This document shows positions 8,240 through 16,195 of a stretch of DNA of 27,649 nt, piece by piece; within the stretch, counting starts at the first letter, position 1, and every line of letters starts with the position of its first letter. The DNA is from Granulosicoccus sp964435305 (GTDB lineage Bacteria > Pseudomonadota > Gammaproteobacteria > Granulosicoccales > Granulosicoccaceae). Where the stretch lies: contig CAYSZH010000046.1 in assembly GCA_964435305.1 (NCBI GenBank), positions 1-27,649 on the forward strand. The letters are read 5' to 3'. Made by a program: the position numbers and the translations under genes. Under the pieces are notes generated by a model. That model was not told the DNA's origin, did no database searches, and saw only the letters and a program-made list of their open reading frames with translations.

Positions 8240-8977
8240 TTAGCTGAAATGCTCAAGCAGCTTGCCTGGATGATCACTGAACACACCGTGCACACCCATC
8301 TCAAATAAGTAGATGGCTTCCTCTACAGAATTAACCGTAAAAGCATAAACGCCCAAACCATATTCTATTAGTGCTGTAGCCTGCGTTTGCGTAAGTAAGG
8401 CTCCGCTAACATGAAGATTTTGGCATTGTAGAAGTTGCACTGCGTGTTGCCAGTTATCAGGCACGGCACAAACGATATAGGCGCGTGAAGCGCCGGGTAG
8501 CTTGTCTCTTGCGACCGCGAGCGCATCTTTACTAAAGCTTGATAACACCAGCGGTAGTTCGGTGGGCCAGTGCTGACGAATAAGGTCACACACGGCAATA
8601 GCGGTGGGTTCTTCCAAGCCTGGCGTCGGTTTAATTTCAAGGTTAAGCCCCAGCTTTAAGGAGCTGAGTAATTCGATGACAGCGCTGAGACGGGGTATTG
8701 GTTCGTTTTGGTAATTGGGTTTTCCAGCTGCTGCGTAGAGTTTATCCAGTTCGGTTGCTGAGTGCGCGCAGAGATAACCCTGACCGTTGGTGCAACGCTC
8801 TAAAGTGTCATCATGATGAACAAACGCGACGCCATCGGCACTGATCGATACATCAATTTCTACACAGGTCGCACCTTGTGTTGCTGCCAGTGTTATGGCT
8901 GAAAGAGTGTTCTCCGGTGCATCACCTGAAGCACCTCTATGCGCAACAATGTTTGCCAAATAGGCTGGTTCAGTCAT
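8240..8977 (-). CDS. Glycerophosphodiester phosphodiesterase (UgpQ-like)
   Basis: This enzyme hydrolyses glycerophosphodiesters to glycerol-3-phosphate and an alcohol. The 245 residues cover the whole GDPD TIM-barrel. Expected catalytic and metal-binding residues are visible: HRG at 13-15 (His13, Arg14), PENT at 21-24, EID at 40-42, HHD at 54-56 (the second His is the likely acid/base), and LEIKP at 113-117. The end shows the typical AFTVNS and GVFSDHP patterns. There is no signal peptide, so it is a cytoplasmic UgpQ-type enzyme. Its start lies 8 bases inside the end of the small lipoprotein gene upstream, so the two are co-transcribed. Confidence 0.92.
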   Translation of the reverse strand: MTEPAYLANIVAHRGASGDAPENTLSAITLAATQGATCVEIDVSISADGVAFVHHDDTLERCTNGQGYLCAHSATELDKLYAAAGKPNYQNEPIPRLSAVIELLSSLKLGLNLEIKPTPGLEEPTAIAVCDLIRQHWPTELPLVLSSFSKDALAVARDKLPGASRAYIVCAVPDNWQHAVQLLQCQNLHVSGALLTQTQATALIEYGLGVYAFTVNSVEEAIYLFEMGVHGVFSDHPGKLLEHFS

Positions 8978-9281
8978 TTTTGTCTCGGCGTTTTACCGGC
9001 GTGTAGATAAATGGTGTTTGTTGCTCCACCGTTTGCCAAGCTTCATCTTCTTGCTGTTCGCGCAAATAGCCTTCACGCAAGCGCTCATATTCTTCAAACT
9101 CATTTGCATAGCCGCGCTCGCAAAAAGTGTTTGGCTCGTTTTCGCGGCAGTCAGCCTGGCGTAATGCGTTGTAAGTAATGCGCTTCACATCAACCTGCGC
9201 AACATCAACGTGTTTGCACGCTGTAGACATAGCACCAGCCCCGCACAAAGCCGCAGCGATTACCAGTTGGGGTATTCTCAT
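8970..9281 (-). CDS. Small predicted lipoprotein, unknown function
   Basis: A 103-residue protein I do not recognise. A short signal peptide ends in MSTAC, with Cys22 a possible lipidation site; the lipobox is not ideal. The mature part is rich in Glu, Arg, Tyr and Gln, has two further cysteines (CRENEPNTFC, about 45-54) that could pair, and a predicted helical acidic stretch (FEEYERLREGYLREQQEDEAW). The gene overlaps the phosphodiesterase by 8 bases, and a candidate promoter lies about 65 bases upstream. The overlap, complete signal and sensible composition argue that it is real. Confidence 0.7.
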   Translation of the reverse strand: MRIPQLVIAAALCGAGAMSTACKHVDVAQVDVKRITYNALRQADCRENEPNTFCERGYANEFEEYERLREGYLREQQEDEAWQTVEQQTPFIYTPVKRRDKND

Positions 9282-9585
9282 TTTTAGATTTTTCTCAGGT
9301 TTACGGGTGAAGACAGTGCAAGGCTGAGTTCGATTCGGGCCGAAGAGTATAGAGGTGGTTTTTGTAATTGACAGGGCTAATTTTTACTGATTGACCTTAC
9401 ATTTTTTTAACCTGGTTTTATGGCGCAAACCCGGTTTTTTTAGTGGCGCTGAGTACGCATAATACGCGTCAAAGTTCTTGGCGGGAAGTCAATGACTCGA
9501 CAAAAATGAAAAATTTCCAAATTCTCTCAGTTCGAGCTTCTTTAACCGAAGTTGATAAACTCTTGGGTCACCATGGAGAAAAAAG
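9282..9585. other. Intergenic region between divergent genes
   Basis: This 304-base stretch separates the minus-strand lipoprotein gene from the plus-strand phosphatase. It holds the minus-strand promoter candidate listed separately, a T-rich tract (9401-9440) and a possible CATAAT -10 hexamer at 9458-9463 for the plus direction without a convincing -35. No RNA gene or further reading frame is supported. Confidence 0.5.
9346..9374 (-). promoter_or_regulatory. Candidate sigma-70 promoter for the lipoprotein-phosphodiesterase pair
   Basis: On the minus strand, CTGTCA (9369-9374, 4 of 6 to the -35 consensus) and TATACT (9346-9351, 5 of 6 to the -10) are separated by exactly 17 bases. The -10 ends about 65 bases before the small lipoprotein's ATG. 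This is pattern matching only. Confidence 0.4.
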
Positions 9586-10407
9586 ATGAAGTTACCTGAA
9601 TTTGCCAAGGTCGATGTGAGTAGTGAGCAGCTGCAGCAATTGATAAAAGTGGGCCATGAGGCGTGCGATCGGGCAGCCAAAGTCACCGTTGCACATTTTC
9701 GACAATCCATTTCAGTTGAAAACAAAGACCAGCTAGGTGGCTTTGACCCTGTCACCGTTGCAGACAAATTGGCTGAAGATGCCATTCGCGATGTTGTTTT
9801 GACAAACAATCCGCAGCACAGCTTCCTGGGTGAGGAAGGCGAACCGGTGCGTGGTGAAAATGCGCTACTGTGGGTTGTGGATCCGATAGACGGCACACGT
9901 TCGTTTATCACCGGTGTCCCTCTGTGGGGCACCTTAATCGCCGTTTACGATGGTGTCGACGTCGTGATGGGGATGCTTGATCAGCCCGTACTCAAAGAGC
10001 GTTACGTGGGGTATGCAGGTTCGTCCGAATTACAAACAGGCGACGCGGTCACGGTGCTGTCTTGTAGAGCAGTTCCACGTATCGAAGATGCTGTGCTGCT
10101 GGCAACGTCTCCAGATCTCTTTTTTGATTCGGATAAAGCGTGTTTTGAAGCCTTGCGAGATCGCGCACGCCTGACACGTTACGGTGGAGATTGTTATTGC
10201 TACGCTCAGCTGGCTATGGGTTTATCCGATATTGTGCTCGAAACAGGTTTACAACCTTACGATATTCAGGCCGTAATTCCGATTGTTGAAGGAGCAGGTG
10301 GTGTGGTAACCGATTGGCAGGGTGGCAGCCCGGTTGCCGGTGGCGCGGTTGTTTCCACCGGCAGTGCCGAGCTACATGAGCAGGTGCTCAAACAACTCAA
10401 TCGCTAG
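9586..10407 (+). CDS. hisN: Histidinol-phosphatase, inositol-monophosphatase family (HisN-like)
   Basis: A 273-residue Mg2+-dependent phosphatase of the IMPase superfamily. Metal-site motifs: DPVTVAD at 54-60, GEEG at 82-85, DPIDGTRSF at 99-107 and YDIQAVIPIVEGAGG at 225-239. The RLTRYGGDCYCYAQLA segment (195-210) and the QPYDIQ form are typical of the histidinol-phosphatase (HisN) branch, as opposed to inositol phosphatase or CysQ; that choice rests on family memory. The enzyme would make histidinol in histidine biosynthesis. No other his gene is near, which is common for this type. GGAGAAAAAAG just precedes the ATG. The stop codon sits at the centre of a perfect palindrome. Confidence 0.8.
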   Translation: MKLPEFAKVDVSSEQLQQLIKVGHEACDRAAKVTVAHFRQSISVENKDQLGGFDPVTVADKLAEDAIRDVVLTNNPQHSFLGEEGEPVRGENALLWVVDPIDGTRSFITGVPLWGTLIAVYDGVDVVMGMLDQPVLKERYVGYAGSSELQTGDAVTVLSCRAVPRIEDAVLLATSPDLFFDSDKACFEALRDRARLTRYGGDCYCYAQLAMGLSDIVLETGLQPYDIQAVIPIVEGAGGVVTDWQGGSPVAGGAVVSTGSAELHEQVLKQLNR

Positions 10408-10416
10408 CGATTGAGT
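10395..10416. promoter_or_regulatory. Perfect 22-bp palindrome across the hisN stop codon
   Basis: Bases 10395-10405 and 10406-10416 are exact inverted copies (ACTCAATCGCT / AGCGATTGAGT), with the TAG stop at 10405-10407. As RNA this is a strong hairpin, but no T-run follows, so it is not a standard intrinsic terminator. It could be a transcript-end or stabilising hairpin, or a dimeric protein-binding site. It falls between convergent genes. Confidence 0.6.
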
Positions 10417-10480
10417 GTTGATTAGAATGCGAGACAGTTTTCCTGCGCTCAGCAGCCGCTTTGGTTTGTGGGCTGAAGTG

Positions 10481-11887
10481 CTATCGAATTGTCAGACGAA
10501 ACCCGTCTGACACGGCGCCACCATTCCCATCATCGGCTGTGACTCGAATAAGCCAACGGCCGCGATTAGGGATGCCCGATGTGCCCAAAATTACACCCAC
10601 GCGTGTGATGTTGATACCAGGTGGTAGCCCGGTGGCTGTATAAGTCAGCACATCATTATTGACATCGTTGAAGAACACCGACACATCGTAGCTGAATGTA
10701 CCAGTAACGACTCTGTTGTTGATGTCAGTCACGCCTGGTGCTGAGTTGGGTACAGAGGTCGCTTCAACATTAAATTCGAATGTTGTCGTAGTTTCTTCAA
10801 CACCGTCAAAAACAATCAACGTGGCGTTGTACTCACCAATATCATCTTCGCTTGCCTGGCCGAATAGCCTGCCATCGGATGTTACAAAGATGTTTCCGGA
10901 GTTTGGTAGTGAGCCCGGTAGCACTCGGTAAGACAGCGCATCGCCCTGTTCGTCGGCAAAGTACTCGTTAAAGTTAAGCAGCAGCGGGTCACCACTTTGT
11001 TCGTCAAGTACAAGCTTGATCTCTGGTATTTCGCCAAGCTGCTCCGGTGCAGAGTTAAACTCCACCAGTTTTATGCCAACCGTAGCAAGCGATATGTGAG
11101 TGCCATCAGTTACTGAATAGGTGAAGCTGTCGCTGACTGAGCCGTTAACGGTCAGTGGCGCATTATCATTTGGCAAGTAGCTAAAACCACCGTTGGATAA
11201 CAACTCAAATTTAGCTGCAAAACGAGGTGTTTGAACGGCGATAGGGTCAATGCGCAAGGCTTCGTTACGAACATCAATATCGTCTTCATCGTTTGCAAGC
11301 AAATTGTTGGTATCTTCGCGTTGTATTTCAAAGAATTGACCACGCGTGACGGTATAGGTGTCGTCTCTTGCATCGGGCGCTTCGTTCACAGAAAGTGCAC
11401 AAATAGTATTGTGTTTCTCAATGGCATTACCATTATCATCAAGCGTGTTAAAGCGATAGGCAAGTGCTGCCGGGGCGCGCATGGGTGGCGGAGTGATGTT
11501 AAAACGTGTAATACCGTTTTGAACAGTTTCCTCAATTCGCACAGCGCAATTGTTTGAATCAGCGCAGGTATCTGCAAGGGTATTTAATGTGATGTCAGGT
11601 GTAAATCCATCAAACGCCAGGCAGGCTTCAACATCCGCGGCACCCTCTTGAAGTTGCCAGTTCCAGCTTGAAATTAAACGGCTGCTATCTGCAAAAACAA
11701 CGGTTCTTAGTGTGGTTTCCTGCACAGAAAACGCCTCGCCGTCATTAACAATAACTTCGTCAGGATTCGACAGAGCGGTGCTGAACTCGCTTTGGTTTGA
11801 GCCTCCCTGGCTTCCAGTTGAGTCGACCCAGCCACAGCCTGTCAGAACAATGCTGACCAGTACTACGCTCGATTTGAATTTGTTCAC
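10481..11887 (-). CDS. Secreted lipoprotein with cadherin/Ig-like domains
   Basis: A 468-residue predicted lipoprotein of unknown role. I place the start at GTG 11887, because AAGGTGA lies 5 bases before it and it gives a clean signal peptide ending VLTGC (Cys18). A longer frame from a TTG at 11935 has no such support. After a Ser/Gly-rich linker and a region with four cysteines (about 85-165), there is a bacterial cadherin-like repeat (about 170-275, APDARDDTYTV and later FTYSVTDG). Two putative-Ig/dystroglycan-type beta-sandwich domains follow (about 280-378 and 383-468), each with the pattern FxD...DxLxYxxxGLP. Such proteins are usually surface adhesins or structural proteins. It is convergent with hisN. 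Confidence 0.8.
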   Translation of the reverse strand: MNKFKSSVVLVSIVLTGCGWVDSTGSQGGSNQSEFSTALSNPDEVIVNDGEAFSVQETTLRTVVFADSSRLISSWNWQLQEGAADVEACLAFDGFTPDITLNTLADTCADSNNCAVRIEETVQNGITRFNITPPPMRAPAALAYRFNTLDDNGNAIEKHNTICALSVNEAPDARDDTYTVTRGQFFEIQREDTNNLLANDEDDIDVRNEALRIDPIAVQTPRFAAKFELLSNGGFSYLPNDNAPLTVNGSVSDSFTYSVTDGTHISLATVGIKLVEFNSAPEQLGEIPEIKLVLDEQSGDPLLLNFNEYFADEQGDALSYRVLPGSLPNSGNIFVTSDGRLFGQASEDDIGEYNATLIVFDGVEETTTTFEFNVEATSVPNSAPGVTDINNRVVTGTFSYDVSVFFNDVNNDVLTYTATGLPPGINITRVGVILGTSGIPNRGRWLIRVTADDGNGGAVSDGFRLTIR

Positions 11888-12330
11888 ATTTGTCACCTTG
11901 ATCCACTTCGCTGGCGGAGGTATTTGGTTGTGCAACTAGCTTAAACACTTGGGTAAAATTGTCCGTGTAAGCGCGCACAAACCCGATGACTGTGAAGTAT
12001 TCTTGATAAATTGCAACAGTATGTCTGTTTCGTTAGCAAGTCGGTTGTTTTGTTAGCCAAAAACCCTCAAAATTTGCGGTAATTCTCGTCTTGCTAACTA
12101 TTACATCATTGCATGTTGCGTTTGGTTTTCTCTTGAATGTGTGCCTTGCAGTTGGGTTTTGATTTTTGCGACAGAAATTTGCAACGCTGATGACGCTTTT
12201 AATCGGAAATGAATTTTGCGACATGAACCAAAGCGATGCGTAAAGCTTAAGCGTAATTGTTTTATCATTAGATTTTTCAGTAGGTATTAACAATAAATTC
12301 TATTAATACATTTGAGTTTCCTGGAGTGTT
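11888..12330. other. AT-rich intergenic region between divergent envelope genes
   Basis: This stretch of about 440 bases separates the Ig-like lipoprotein (minus) from the OmpA-like gene (plus). It is AT-rich, especially at 12240-12320, and should hold both promoters, but I cannot pick convincing hexamer pairs. The short element TTTTGCGACA occurs at about 12166 and 12213, and again just inside the downstream gene near 12417. A minus-strand frame at 12033-12293 has no recognisable protein character. Confidence 0.45.
11893..11899 (-). promoter_or_regulatory. Ribosome-binding site deciding the Ig lipoprotein start
   Basis: AAGGTGA on the minus strand ends 5 bases before the GTG at 11885-11887. 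No comparable site precedes the longer TTG start. Confidence 0.55.
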
Positions 12331-13842
12331 TTGCCACACATGGACAGTAGCAGTACAACAAATGAGGTTCTGGAATTCAAAGCACCTGCTGCTGGAGCAA
12401 GCTGGTGGCTGTTGGTTTTTGCGACAGCCTCTTTGCTATTGTTGCTCGCATGGGCTGTGATAAATCAACGTTCTCTGCTGGCCGAAGGTTTTATTAACTC
12501 GAGCTCAGAAGCTTCAGTTGAGAATGTAAATTCATCGCAGTTAAATAATCAACGCCAGACCAATGCGGAAGCTGTCAGTGTGGCTGATGATGCAACTCAA
12601 GATACGGCATCTAGCGCAGCGAAGGGCATGGCCCTGTCTGCAGCATCAACAAGGGTCGCTACGCAAGAAAACACCAGTGAGCTTGCGGAAAAAGCCGATG
12701 AGGCAAATACTGACAATGTTAGTGATATAACACAACCAGCTAATATTCAAGCGGATGCTAATTTGCCCGAGGCTGCAGTGACGCAAACACCAAGTGCAGC
12801 CAATCAAGCTGTGAGCGCTAGCTCGGACTTCTTAGTAGAGACAGAGACAGAGACAGAGACGGCAAGCGCAACGGCATCCACTGATTTGGCAAGCGATGCG
12901 AACGAAGCCGCTAACAACCTCAGTGATGCTCCAGAAGGCATCTTAGTCGACTCAGCACTTGCCACTGAGCAACGCAATGCTCAGACAAGCGCACAATCCA
13001 CTGAAGGCGCCATAACCGAAGTTACTGTTAATGAAGTCGCTGACAAGCCCCTTGACCTGGAGCCCGCTGCGGCTGTAACGACTCCCCAACCGGAAGAAGA
13101 TCTTGTAGAGAAAACTGCAGAAGCAGCGGTGCCGCCAACGGGTTCCGCTGACACCGACGGTCGCAACAACATAGATGATGTTGCCGGCAGAGCGATCGCG
13201 GCTGTTGCTGGCACGAACCTGGCGCTCGATGGCAATTCAAATGGCGCTGGGGAGGCGAGTGAGCCCGAATCGGCCATAGTGCCAGATACCGCCAACCTCG
13301 CAGTTGCCACGAGCGCAGCCAGTACAGACCAAAACACCAACGCCAAGGCACCGCAGAACGCGGATGTAACTGGCGAAGAAACCAGTGAATCTGCTACGCA
13401 GGAATCGATTGTCGCCTTGGCAACGCTGCCTGAAGTTCCATCAGATCCAGCACCCTCTGCCGAGCTTTTGGCGCGCACGGAAACACCGTTCGAGCGGGCG
13501 CGCCGTGAAGAACTTGCCGCGTTGGCGACGTTATCAGAAAGTATTAAATTTCGTGATTTAGAGGTAGAACCGTTAGACTCGTCCAAAGCTCCGCTTGATC
13601 GCATATTCGAGCTGCTTTTTCTCTATTCGGAGTCAGACGTGACAGTAGAGGTGGCCGGTAGTGAATTTGATACAGACACCGACAATGTGCTTATCAGTCG
13701 TGAGCGAGCACAGGCTTTGATAACTTACCTCGCCGGACGAGGTCTGGACGAAGATCGGTTTACAATAAGGGCGTTAGGCAAGGGAAGACTGCCTGATCGA
13801 ATACACCGTGTAAAAGTGACAGCGGAGGTGGTTGATAGATGA
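12331..13842 (+). CDS. Membrane-anchored OmpA-like protein with long acidic linker
   Basis: A 503-residue protein in three parts. Residues 23-44 form one transmembrane segment (WWLLVFATASLLLLLAWAVI). Residues about 50-395 are a low-complexity linker rich in Ala, Thr, Ser, Glu, Asp and Asn, including a TETETET run. Residues about 405-503 resemble an OmpA/MotB-type peptidoglycan-binding domain (VTVEVAG, then LISRERAQALITYLAGRGLDEDRF, then ALGKGRLP). The conserved Arg is kept, but the usual G-H-T-D motif reads G-S-E-F-D, so the diaminopimelate-binding Asp may be shifted or lost. The start is TTG 12331 (GGAG 4 bases away) or ATG 12340. The next gene overlaps its stop (ATGA). It probably spans the periplasm from the inner membrane to the wall. 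Confidence 0.75.
   Translation: MPHMDSSSTTNEVLEFKAPAAGASWWLLVFATASLLLLLAWAVINQRSLLAEGFINSSSEASVENVNSSQLNNQRQTNAEAVSVADDATQDTASSAAKGMALSAASTRVATQENTSELAEKADEANTDNVSDITQPANIQADANLPEAAVTQTPSAANQAVSASSDFLVETETETETASATASTDLASDANEAANNLSDAPEGILVDSALATEQRNAQTSAQSTEGAITEVTVNEVADKPLDLEPAAAVTTPQPEEDLVEKTAEAAVPPTGSADTDGRNNIDDVAGRAIAAVAGTNLALDGNSNGAGEASEPESAIVPDTANLAVATSAASTDQNTNAKAPQNADVTGEETSESATQESIVALATLPEVPSDPAPSAELLARTETPFERARREELAALATLSESIKFRDLEVEPLDSSKAPLDRIFELLFLYSESDVTVEVAGSEFDTDTDNVLISRERAQALITYLAGRGLDEDRFTIRALGKGRLPDRIHRVKVTAEVVDR
12838..12861 (+). repeat. Tandem hexamer (GAGACA) repeat within the OmpA-like gene
   Basis: Nearly four copies of GAGACA encode alternating Glu-Thr in the linker. 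The unit is six bases, so changes in copy number would keep the reading frame and only alter linker length. Confidence 0.8.
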
Positions 13843-14510
13843 TTGCATCCATAACAGTTAAATTGCTTTTGGTTTTGTTAGCAGCTTCAGTGTTGGGCAT
13901 TGTGATTGGTGCTTGCGTTGCTTATTTGCGTTCTGTTAAGCAGGCTAAAGTGATTCATGCAGCACATGCGCATTCTGTTAAAAAGTTAAGACGTGATAAA
14001 GAAGAAATGGAAACGGCATTGGGGCATACTCAAACCGCTTTAGAAGCTGAACGCAAACGTACCAGTAAAAGCAGTGATAAGGAAAGCCAGTTGAGCGCAC
14101 AACAAGATGCGATGCAAGTGCATGCCCGATTACAAGCTCAACGCGTCAACACACTTGAAGCTGAGCTGCGCGAGGCTGAAGAGAAAAGCATTCGACTGGC
14201 GCGCGATTTTGCAAGCTTTAAAGCCAATAAGTTGCGCGAAGTCAGAATGCTTAAAGTCAACCGTGACGAGTGGCTGGATAACGAAGAATTACCTGTATTA
14301 AGTAAAAAAGTTGAACTCTCTGACGACATTGATATGCCAAGTTCTAGCGCAAGCCGAATTCGAGTTAAGGCGTCCAGAGTCGCTCAGTCCCAACCTATTA
14401 TTGCAAAAGAACTGGATATACCATCATTGGCCGAATCCGAGTTACCTGATTCTGTAGAAGAGTTGGAATTCGATTTTGCGGGGAGCGAAGAGTTCGACGA
14501 GCGTGGGTAA
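13839..14510 (+). CDS. Membrane-anchored coiled-coil protein, unknown function
   Basis: A 223-residue protein with an N-terminal transmembrane segment (about 6-29, LLLVLLAASVLGIVIGACVAYL). A charged, heptad-like stretch from about 40 to 140 (KKLRRDKEEMETALGHTQTALEAERKR ... LEAELREAEEKSIRLARDFASFKANK) predicts a coiled coil. The tail is acidic and ends in repeated Glu/Asp/Ser. It begins within the stop of the OmpA-like gene (ATGA), so the two are translationally coupled and their products probably act together in the envelope. The layout resembles LapA/LptC-like or YhcB-like anchored scaffolds only in general shape; I do not assign a family. Confidence 0.72.
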   Translation: MIASITVKLLLVLLAASVLGIVIGACVAYLRSVKQAKVIHAAHAHSVKKLRRDKEEMETALGHTQTALEAERKRTSKSSDKESQLSAQQDAMQVHARLQAQRVNTLEAELREAEEKSIRLARDFASFKANKLREVRMLKVNRDEWLDNEELPVLSKKVELSDDIDMPSSSASRIRVKASRVAQSQPIIAKELDIPSLAESELPDSVEELEFDFAGSEEFDERG

Positions 14511-14526
14511 GACCCACGAAAAACCG

Positions 14527-15990
14527 ATGTGGCATCAGCTCTTTGCGCTTGATGCGAGCAAACCTCAAAGCCTCCAGGCGCAACTGCGCGAATCGCTTGT
14601 TAAGGCGATTTTAGATAACCGTATCCCTATCAACACTCCCTTGCCATCATCTCGGGAGCTGTCGCGGCAGCTCAGCGTTGCCAGAAATACCGTCGTACTG
14701 GCCTATCAACATTTAATTGATGAAAGCTATCTGGTTGCGCACGAGCGCAAAGGGTATTTTGTCAATCCGGATATTTTAGGCGGCCGTGTCGAATCATCAC
14801 CGCCGCCGATTTCCGATCAACCTGATCTCAATGCTGAGGGCCCGGATACCAATATTGATCTACTAGGGCAGCGAAACATTAATCGTCCTTTGGATTGGCA
14901 ACGTTTCCCTTATCCTTTCATCTATGGGCAGGTGGACACCTCTTTATTTCCGGTGAATGATTGGCGTGAGGCGTGCCGCTTATCGCTGCGCGTGGGTGCA
15001 ATTGACCAATGGACGCAAGATCGTGTTGATCATGATGATGATTTGCTGGTCGAGCAAATACACACAAGGGTTTTGCCACGACGCGGTGTTTGGGCGGCGC
15101 GTGATGAAATACTAATTACCAGCGGAGCGCAAAATGCGCTTTATTTGATAGCACAGCTTATTCTTAATGAAAGCTCGGTAGTGGGACTGGAAGATCCTTG
15201 CTACGTCGATGCGCGAAACATATTTAGTCTTTTCAGCAAAAACAAAGTCACTTTCAAGGTTGGTGAGCAGGGCGTGATCACCGATGAGCGAATTGCAAAC
15301 TGTTCGATGATGTACGTAACCCCAAGCCATCAATGTCCGACCACCACCACCATGCCCTTATCTGCCAGAGAAAAATTACTGGAAGAAGCCAATAATCATG
15401 ATGTAGTGATTGTTGAGGACGACTACGAAAGTGAGCTTAACTTCGTAGGCAAACCCACACCCGCACTAAAAAGCCTGGATAAGAATCATCGGGTTATTTA
15501 TGTGGGTAGTTTGTCAAAAACGTTAGCGCCTGGGTTGCGGGTTGGCTTTATGGTAGGTCCACCAGGATTTATAAAAAAGGCGCGTGCCCTTAGACGGCTT
15601 ATGTACCGGCACCCACCAACCAATAATCAACGCACGGTTGGGCATTTTTTGGCGCTTGGGCATCATGATTCTGCCTTGTTGCGATTGACGCAAACCTTGC
15701 GCAGACGCTGGGAGATCATGGATGCCGCGCTCGCCAAACACGTTCCGCTATCGGCGAGTGCACCGGCCTTTGGTGGTTCTTCTTTTTGGGTACAGCTACC
15801 CGAGCATATTAATGCCCAAAGGCTTGAAGTCGCAGCGCTTGAGAAGGGCATTATTCTTAACGCCGGTAATCACTATTTCGCCAGGCGCGATGGTCCTGAA
15901 AATTTCTGTAGGCTCGGTTTTTCTTCCATACAGGAAGATAAAATAGAGGAAGGAATAGAGAAACTTGCGAGTATCATCGCCGGTATTTGA
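14527..15990 (+). CDS. MocR-type regulator (GntR HTH plus aminotransferase domain)
   Basis: A 487-residue transcription factor. Residues about 10-85 are a GntR winged helix (LQAQLRESLVKAIL, LPSSRELSRQLSVARNTVVLAYQHL, GYFV). The rest is a fold-type I aminotransferase domain, with the PLP-binding Lys331 in GSLSKTLAPGLRVGF and VEDDYESE nearby. MocR proteins use PLP as a sensor, often in the control of vitamin B6, GABA or taurine genes. A longer frame from TTG 14476 overlaps the previous gene; I prefer ATG 14527, because MWHQLFALD is the usual family beginning and it leaves 16 bases after the previous stop. The ribosome site is poor. The target may be the dehydrogenase downstream, but that is only positional. 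Confidence 0.88.
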   Translation: MWHQLFALDASKPQSLQAQLRESLVKAILDNRIPINTPLPSSRELSRQLSVARNTVVLAYQHLIDESYLVAHERKGYFVNPDILGGRVESSPPPISDQPDLNAEGPDTNIDLLGQRNINRPLDWQRFPYPFIYGQVDTSLFPVNDWREACRLSLRVGAIDQWTQDRVDHDDDLLVEQIHTRVLPRRGVWAARDEILITSGAQNALYLIAQLILNESSVVGLEDPCYVDARNIFSLFSKNKVTFKVGEQGVITDERIANCSMMYVTPSHQCPTTTTMPLSAREKLLEEANNHDVVIVEDDYESELNFVGKPTPALKSLDKNHRVIYVGSLSKTLAPGLRVGFMVGPPGFIKKARALRRLMYRHPPTNNQRTVGHFLALGHHDSALLRLTQTLRRRWEIMDAALAKHVPLSASAPAFGGSSFWVQLPEHINAQRLEVAALEKGIILNAGNHYFARRDGPENFCRLGFSSIQEDKIEEGIEKLASIIAGI

Positions 15991-16017
15991 GCCTTCGCGT
16001 TGTGCGCCTTTTATATT

Positions 16018-16032
16018 CCGCGACTTCCGCGG
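16018..16032 (+). other. Short GC-rich hairpin after the mocR gene
   Basis: CCGCG (16018-16022) pairs with CGCGG (16028-16032) around a 5-base loop, 28 bases after the mocR stop. No T-run follows, so terminator function is doubtful. Confidence 0.35.
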
Positions 16033-16149
16033 TGCCTCAAAACGCACCAATCGAGAGTCTGTAAGACCCATAATTGCTGCAATACATTGGCTAAGGTCGC
16101 GCGGACATCTGGTCAAGTACAAGTAGTACGTGTAATGATATGCATTTGA

Positions 16150-16172
16150 GCGGTCTAAACCGCGTTTTTATT
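16150..16172 (+). terminator. Intrinsic-terminator-like hairpin in the dehydrogenase leader
   Basis: GCGGT (16150-16154) and ACCGC (16159-16163) form a stem with loop CTAA, followed by GTTTTTATT. This is a typical, if short, rho-independent terminator. It ends only about 24 bases before the dehydrogenase ATG (16196), with that gene's ribosome site AAAGG at 16182-16186. It could end the mocR transcript 160 bases after its stop, or act as a leader attenuator for the downstream gene. Confidence 0.6.
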
Positions 16173-16195
16173 GCACGGCTTAAAGGTCTTGAATT

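Noticed and set aside
9368..9373. Perfect TTGACA hexamer on the plus strand as a -35 for hisN
   Set aside because: No acceptable -10 hexamer stands 15 to 19 bases downstream.
12033..12293. 86-codon minus-strand frame between the Ig lipoprotein and the OmpA-like gene
   Set aside because: No domain, no ribosome site, composition typical of AT-rich non-coding DNA.
12160..12425. Three occurrences of TTTTGCGACA
   Set aside because: They are short, unevenly spaced and one is inside coding sequence; chance in AT-rich DNA is likely. Kept only as a note in the intergenic entry.
12981..13604. 207-codon open frame on the minus strand inside the OmpA-like gene
   Set aside because: It mirrors the low-complexity linker codons of the plus-strand gene, which has a membrane segment, a domain and coupling to its neighbour. 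The minus-strand product is only a Ser/Ala-rich string.
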